Shown here one piece after another: positions 8,356 to 11,536 of a stretch of 11,536 bases of DNA. The notes beneath the pieces are model-generated. The model was not told the origin of the DNA and ran no database searches. It was given only the letters and a program-made list of their open reading frames with translations. Within the stretch, counting starts at the first letter, position 1; every line of letters begins with the position of its first letter. The stretch is from Gymnopus androsaceus JB14 (Eukaryota > Basidiomycota > Agaricomycetes > Agaricales > Omphalotaceae): NCBI GenBank assembly GCA_009733575.1, contig ML770299.1, positions 1 to 11,536 of the forward strand, given 5' to 3'. Both the position numbers and the translations under genes were made by a program.

Positions 8356-8552
8356 GTGGTGGTTGTTGACGGTAGTCCAAATACTTTTGTGCTACTCTGA
8401 CTGGGTAAATGGGTAGATAGGAAGGGAGATTAGTGGATAACGTTTGTGATCATTGTCGGAAGAGGCAGCTATGATCCTGTTATAGGATTATATGATGAGG
8501 AATGTTGCAAAAGCGCAAAGGACACAGCCTATACATAGCGGCCAAATAGAGG
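8356..8552. other. Host spacer between elements B and C
   Basis: Read on the minus strand, part of it (around 8400-8450) is pyrimidine-rich like a fungal promoter, but no start codon with a usable frame follows. No gene is supported. Confidence 0.35.
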
Positions 8553-8561
8553 ATTCTCCTT

Positions 8562-9248
8562 GTATAATTCTATCAACCAACCCCGCTGCTCAAACACAAT
8601 CCTGCTACAACCCTCTTTCAATGAGTTGCCTCTGGAGCAGCCCTAGTGTGATAGGCAGAGCCCTCCACAGAGCCCTGCCGAGAATGTCACAAACAAGCAA
8701 TTAAATGTATTTATTTTAAAGAAGCTGGATACTTGATTCAACAACACTGCTTTTTGGTCATAAACCAACAGAACCCAGCTGTTTCTCAATGGGATTGTGC
8801 CGGTTTACCCACCTGCCTATATATCCAACATTTATAACCGCTGAGTTAGCGCTGGACTCAGCAGAAGTAAAAGTTCTGGAATGAAGAAGAGCGGAACAGG
8901 CGGGAGCTTGCTAACAAGTGTGTGAGTGGTATTTTAGGAATTATACATCAGTACATATAAGTAGTTTGACCAGTGCTGAAGGACCAGACAACTGATACCC
9001 AGTACTTTCCACACATGCTAAAAGACAGATGACCAGAAGGGAAAGAGTGCTGCTGGAGATTTGCAAAAGAGAGATTACACATACAGCTCATTGTTGAAAT
9101 ATTCTAATTCACCAGCCATCAGTCACATCACTCCGAGCATCTGCCGCTTCACAACTTCAATGAAAAAAATCTCTAGGCTGGGTTGTTATGATTTGCATCA
9201 AAATGAGGGATTGTGCTCGGGCAGCAGGGTTGGTTAATAGAATTATCC
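8562..9248. mobile_element. Non-autonomous Mutator-like element C (687 bp)
   Basis: The terminal arms are ~41 bp with 6 mismatches, mostly transitions: left GTATAATTCTATCAACCAAC, right read inward GGATAATTCTATTAACCAAC, both reaching CACAATCC. A perfect 9-bp target duplication, ATTCTCCTT, lies at 8553-8561 and 9249-9257. Subterminal CAACCC motifs occur on both sides. There is no coding capacity. It is slightly older than A by arm divergence. Confidence 0.85.
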
Positions 9249-9271
9249 ATTCTCCTTGGCTGATGAGTTCA

Positions 9272-9436
9272 CAGCTGTTCCAAAAAACCTAGGCCACTTC
9301 AAAAAATTGTTTACATACAGCTCCCTATTCAGTTGCTACTCTGTTTGATTCAATCGCCCACAAGCCCCAGCAGAATTGAATTGCTTGCGTCACTGCAGCA
9401 AAATTATGAAGTGGCCTAGGTTTTTTGGAACAGCTG
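9272..9436. mobile_element. Short inverted-repeat element (165 bp)
   Basis: Perfect 29-bp arms (CAGCTGTTCCAAAAAACCTA, then GGCCACTTC) lie at 9272-9300 and 9408-9436, enclosing 107 bp. No clear target duplication is seen; at most a CA dinucleotide flanks both ends, and it is not TA. The arms begin with the palindrome CAGCTG. It is either a foldback element or a MITE of unassigned superfamily, inserted 15 bp beyond the duplication of element C. Confidence 0.7.
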
Positions 9437-9496
9437 CAAACGGCTTAGAATTTCACTTTGAGGATTGCAACATTGGCTGTATTGATAATTTCGTAG

Positions 9497-9952
9497 AGCG
9501 TGAATGGAATGAAAGAATTAAGAAAGGCGTGTAAGTAGTCCTGGGTGCTTATCGCGTCTATCTTCTCGATCCTCGAGGACAATAAAAAATCGATGCATGC
9601 TTTCAGCTTCCGCTACTCTGCTCCACTGGAGTGGATGGATAACGCCGAGGAGCACCACCAGAACGCGCAGAAAGTCGAGACGCATGATTTCATGATTCAA
9701 GCTATGCAGGAAGGTTTGAGGAACGAAGAGTGGAAAGCGATTGCAGATCATGCAGAGGAGCAGAAGTGGACTGATCAGGGATAGCAAGAAGAAGCGCAAG
9801 TCAGCCAGCGTAGAGCATGACGAGGTATTCGCGAAGAGAAAGAAGCATCAGGGTAAACAAGGACCGATTCAGGAGCTATTGTACCATTTTTCCATAAAGA
9901 ATGTTAACTCGAGTTTTTCTATGCCCACATAGGTACGAAATTGCGCGACTAA
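9497..9952 (+). pseudogene. Unrecognised gene fragment with three candidate exons and one frameshift
   Basis: Candidate exons are 9497-9530, 9607-9852 and 9933-9952. The intron 9531-9606 has a consensus GTAAGT donor and CTTTCAG acceptor and keeps phase 2, giving REWNERIKKGVFRYSAPLEW. The next part is strongly coding in style (EEHHQNAQKVETHDFM, QAMQEGLRNEEWKAIADHAE). One extra G in GGG at 9778-9780 breaks the frame; beyond it the text continues as DSKKKRKSASVEHDEVFAKR, a lysine/arginine-rich stretch like a nuclear signal. An intron at 9853-9932 (GTAAAC...ACATAG) leads to TKLRD and a stop at 9950-9952. No start codon or 5' part is visible: transposons lie directly upstream. I do not recognise the family. 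It could be a 5'-truncated pseudogene, or a live gene with a sequencing error. Confidence 0.45.
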
Positions 9953-9977
9953 TGAACTCTGATTGTTCATTAGTCGC
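9945..9977. repeat. Perfect 13-bp inverted repeat (hairpin)
   Basis: GCGACTAATGAAC (9945-9957) and GTTCATTAGTCGC (9965-9977) pair perfectly around a 7-nt loop. The left arm overlaps the candidate stop of the fragment before it. It could form an RNA hairpin at the 3' end or be a remnant of a small element. Confidence 0.7.
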
Positions 9978-10184
9978 CCAAGTCGATTGAACGCCGTATA
10001 AAGCGACCAAAAAGTACCAACATAGGCAGGTTTGGCCCAGGTTTATTGGAAAGGCAGCGGTTAGGTCACCATGTCCTGTACCGAGAAGGTATACGCAGGC
10101 GATCGGGCTGATCAGATACTTAGTTTCTCTGTCGTAGATGCCAAGTAAAAGGTATATTCAGTTTACAGACTCCGTACCAGATAC
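9978..10184. other. Intergenic region between convergent genes
   Basis: This lies between the end of the plus-strand fragment and the stop codon of the Sds3-like gene, and probably holds the 3' untranslated regions. No motif is recognised. Confidence 0.5.
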
Positions 10185-11221
10185 TCATTGCTTGACGCCG
10201 CTGGCCACAGCAACTCTCCGTCGCTTGTTTCCGCGTCTAATTTCCCCCAAATCAGCTTCAATCTCCGTCTCCTTCGACGCGCTCAGCATCGCGAGACTCT
10301 TCCCCAGACCCCCAATAGCTTGACTCTGATGAGTGCCACTACCTTTGGGTCTCCGTCGACCGCCTGACGGGTTAGCACTGGCGGTAGTATTGCTAACAGC
10401 AACTCCGCCACCAACAGGTATAGTTGTGGATGTTAGAGGAAGGGGAAAAGGTGAAGGAATTTCGTCAACGGAAAGCGAGTGAGGATTTAGGAAAGGACCG
10501 GAGGTGATGGGAAGACTGCTGATGGCGCCTGGTGTGGCATTTAATGCTGCAGATCCCGGTGCTCCGAGGGGTGTAGGCGGAGGAGAGGTACCAATCTTGT
10601 TGCGTAACTTTCGAGTGATATGAGGTCTAGTCTGAGAGTCCATTGTGACATCTACATACGTTCAAGTGTGAGTGTTAAAGTTAAGAAAAAAGAATAAAAC
10701 AAACCGGCAGAGGTTCCTTCGCCTTCCTTCTCTTCCCTTGCTCGTCTTCTGCGTTCCTCGATACCTTCCATTAGACGTTCCCGTACGCGATCCCTACCTT
10801 TCTTCCATTCATCCTCGACTCTATGTCTCTCTTCCTCATAAGCTGTCTGTGCACGCTCTAAACCATACGCTTCTTCCAGCTCGTACTGATGCAGCAGAGC
10901 AGAGCGTTCAATGGAGATGGGAAGAAGCCGAACGTTGTAAATTGGCATAGCATCTGGTTTCGTCGATAATCCAACTGTTGTGGTTATTAGAGCGTTCATG
11001 TTCTCTGTGTAATGTCTGCCACTGTATAACTTGTCAGATTGGAGATTGGAATCGAAATAACATTAGGCCACTAACTCATCTCTGCGGTCACTTATTTCTT
11101 TTCCTACTTTTCCAGAAAGATCCTTTCTTCTCTTTTCTTTTTTCCCCTCATCGAAAGGTACTGGATTAAATGACAGTTTTCAGAGCTCTTCCTTCGAAAG
11201 GCGGGGTTTATAACTTGCCAT
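10185..11221 (-). CDS. Sds3-like subunit of the Sin3/Rpd3 histone deacetylase complex
   Basis: Spliced model: exons 11215-11221, 11076-11160, 10705-11021 and 10185-10651, giving 291 residues in one frame. Sds3/BRMS1-family proteins are nuclear and hold the Sin3 scaffold and the Rpd3 deacetylase together through a long coiled helix. Seen: a basic start KKEKRRKDLSGKVGKEISDR (~9-28), HYTENMNALI (~34-43), IYNVRLLPISIERSALLHQY (~58-77), then the charged helix YEEERHRVEDEWKKGRDRVR (~92-111) and MEGIEERRRRAREEKEGE. After this come TRPHITRKLRNK and SPPPTP, a Ser/Pro/Gly-rich linker, and a basic tail RRGNKRRRV before the stop at 10185-10187. The three introns are 54, 54 and 53 nt and agree in phase. 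The first coding exon is only 7 nt (ATGGCAA) with a weak donor GTTATA, so the very N-terminus is tentative. The family call rests on the helix and on the overall order of motifs. A Dep1-type paralogue is the main alternative. Confidence 0.8.
10652..10704 (-). other. Intron 3 of the Sds3-like gene (53 nt)
   Basis: The donor is GTTTGT, with a pyrimidine-rich body containing CTTAAC, and the acceptor is ATGTAG. The phase-1 join gives GEGTSADVTMDSQTRPH. Confidence 0.85.
11022..11075 (-). other. Intron 2 of the Sds3-like gene (54 nt)
   Basis: The donor is GTTAGT, the branch-like site CTGAC lies 13 nt before the acceptor, and the acceptor is TATACAG. The join gives SDRRDDGRHYTENM in phase 2. Confidence 0.75.
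11161..11214 (-). other. Candidate intron 1 of the Sds3-like gene (54 nt)
   Basis: The donor is GTTATA (weak) and the acceptor AATCCAG. It places the ATG at 11219-11221 in frame with PFDEGKKEKRRK. The size matches the other introns. An upstream ATG at 11279 is out of phase with this splice. Confidence 0.5.
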
Positions 11222-11536
11222 GAGATTTTGATGGTCCAGCGAAGGATGTTGGATGGTGATTGGGATATGAAAAGTTCATTTCCAAGGATACTCGTTAGAG
11301 ACGATGACAGCGAGAGGAGAAGAATGAAAGCCTGCGACCGGTCCGTTCACAACCGGAACGCTTTGACCAGGTTTGGCGCCCTCGCACAGTGGTTGATCAA
11401 ATACTTTAAACACAGGTTAAGTTAGGTTTATCACCGGCTTGCAAGAGCTAATGCGCGGATCCAAGAACTCGATGTGCCTACAATCAACTTGGGACCAACC
11501 CATCGCGGTCACAGGAAACTATACATTTCTTATTTA
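11222..11536. promoter_or_regulatory. Upstream region of the Sds3-like gene
   Basis: Read on the minus strand, it contains a pyrimidine-rich stretch (~11308-11330, TTCTTCTCCTCTCGCTGTC), typical of fungal promoters lacking a clear TATA box, 90-110 nt before the tentative start. No gene on the plus strand is supported; the open frame at 11228-11425 has no recognisable content. Confidence 0.4.

Noticed and set aside
9518..9799. 93-residue minus-strand open frame with a hydrophobic start
   Set aside because: It lies antisense to the better-supported plus-strand exons at 9607-9852 and its hydrophobic look follows from that.
11228..11425. 65-residue plus-strand open frame
   Set aside because: It lies in the Sds3-like promoter region with no recognisable motif and no splice support.

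Overview
The window looks like nuclear DNA of a filamentous fungus, most likely a basidiomycete of the Agaricomycetes type. The reasons are short GT-AG introns (mostly 52-55 nt), a STAND/NLR-type NACHT-ankyrin gene of the kind expanded in such genomes, an Sds3-like chromatin gene with four small exons, and many short non-autonomous DNA transposons. The organism assignment is inference. No bacterial, viral or organellar signature was seen, and no rRNA, tRNA or CRISPR.

Layout. 1-734 holds no gene I can support. 735-967 is a TA-flanked MITE. 1301-5657 (minus strand) is a fungal NLR. A TATA box lies at 5691-5699, followed by a tentative start at 5657, a short N-terminal motif exon, a NACHT NTPase whose P-loop sits on a 25-nt micro-exon, a winged-helix/linker region, and an array of about 24 ankyrin units of exactly 33 residues. 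An in-frame TAA at 3287-3289 cuts the array inside unit 5. The remaining ~20 units (1341-3286) stay open in the same frame until a one-base deletion and stop near 1301-1348. The array carries very young internal duplications: a ~500-bp block repeated at a 594-bp spacing, and one identical 99-bp unit pair. The P-loop is two residues short in the spliced model, and the usual sensor Arg is His. The gene therefore looks like an NLR in early decay, or one caught while its repeat domain is being remodelled.

5700-6241 holds the NLR promoter side, with palindromic CGG/GGCC sites. 6242-9440 is a transposon nest. It contains three elements of ~690-775 bp (6251-6996, 7573-8346, 8562-9248), each with inverted termini related to GGATAATTCTA, each flanked by a perfect 9-bp target-site duplication, and all with subterminal AACCC motifs: non-autonomous Mutator-like elements by this signature. 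Two smaller inverted-repeat elements lie among them (7134-7306 with TA ends; 9272-9436 with 29-bp perfect arms). Host sequence between the insertions includes a possible minus-strand coding remnant (7000-7434).

9497-9952 (plus strand) is a small, unrecognised, intron-bearing gene fragment with one frameshift. It is followed by a 13-bp-arm hairpin, and it converges on 10185-11221 (minus strand), an Sds3-like subunit of the Sin3/Rpd3 histone deacetylase complex, which is the only clearly intact housekeeping gene here. 11222-11536 is its upstream region.

The immune-receptor-like NLR and the transposon nest form a fast-evolving accessory segment next to a conserved chromatin gene. There is no operon logic; each gene is separate.
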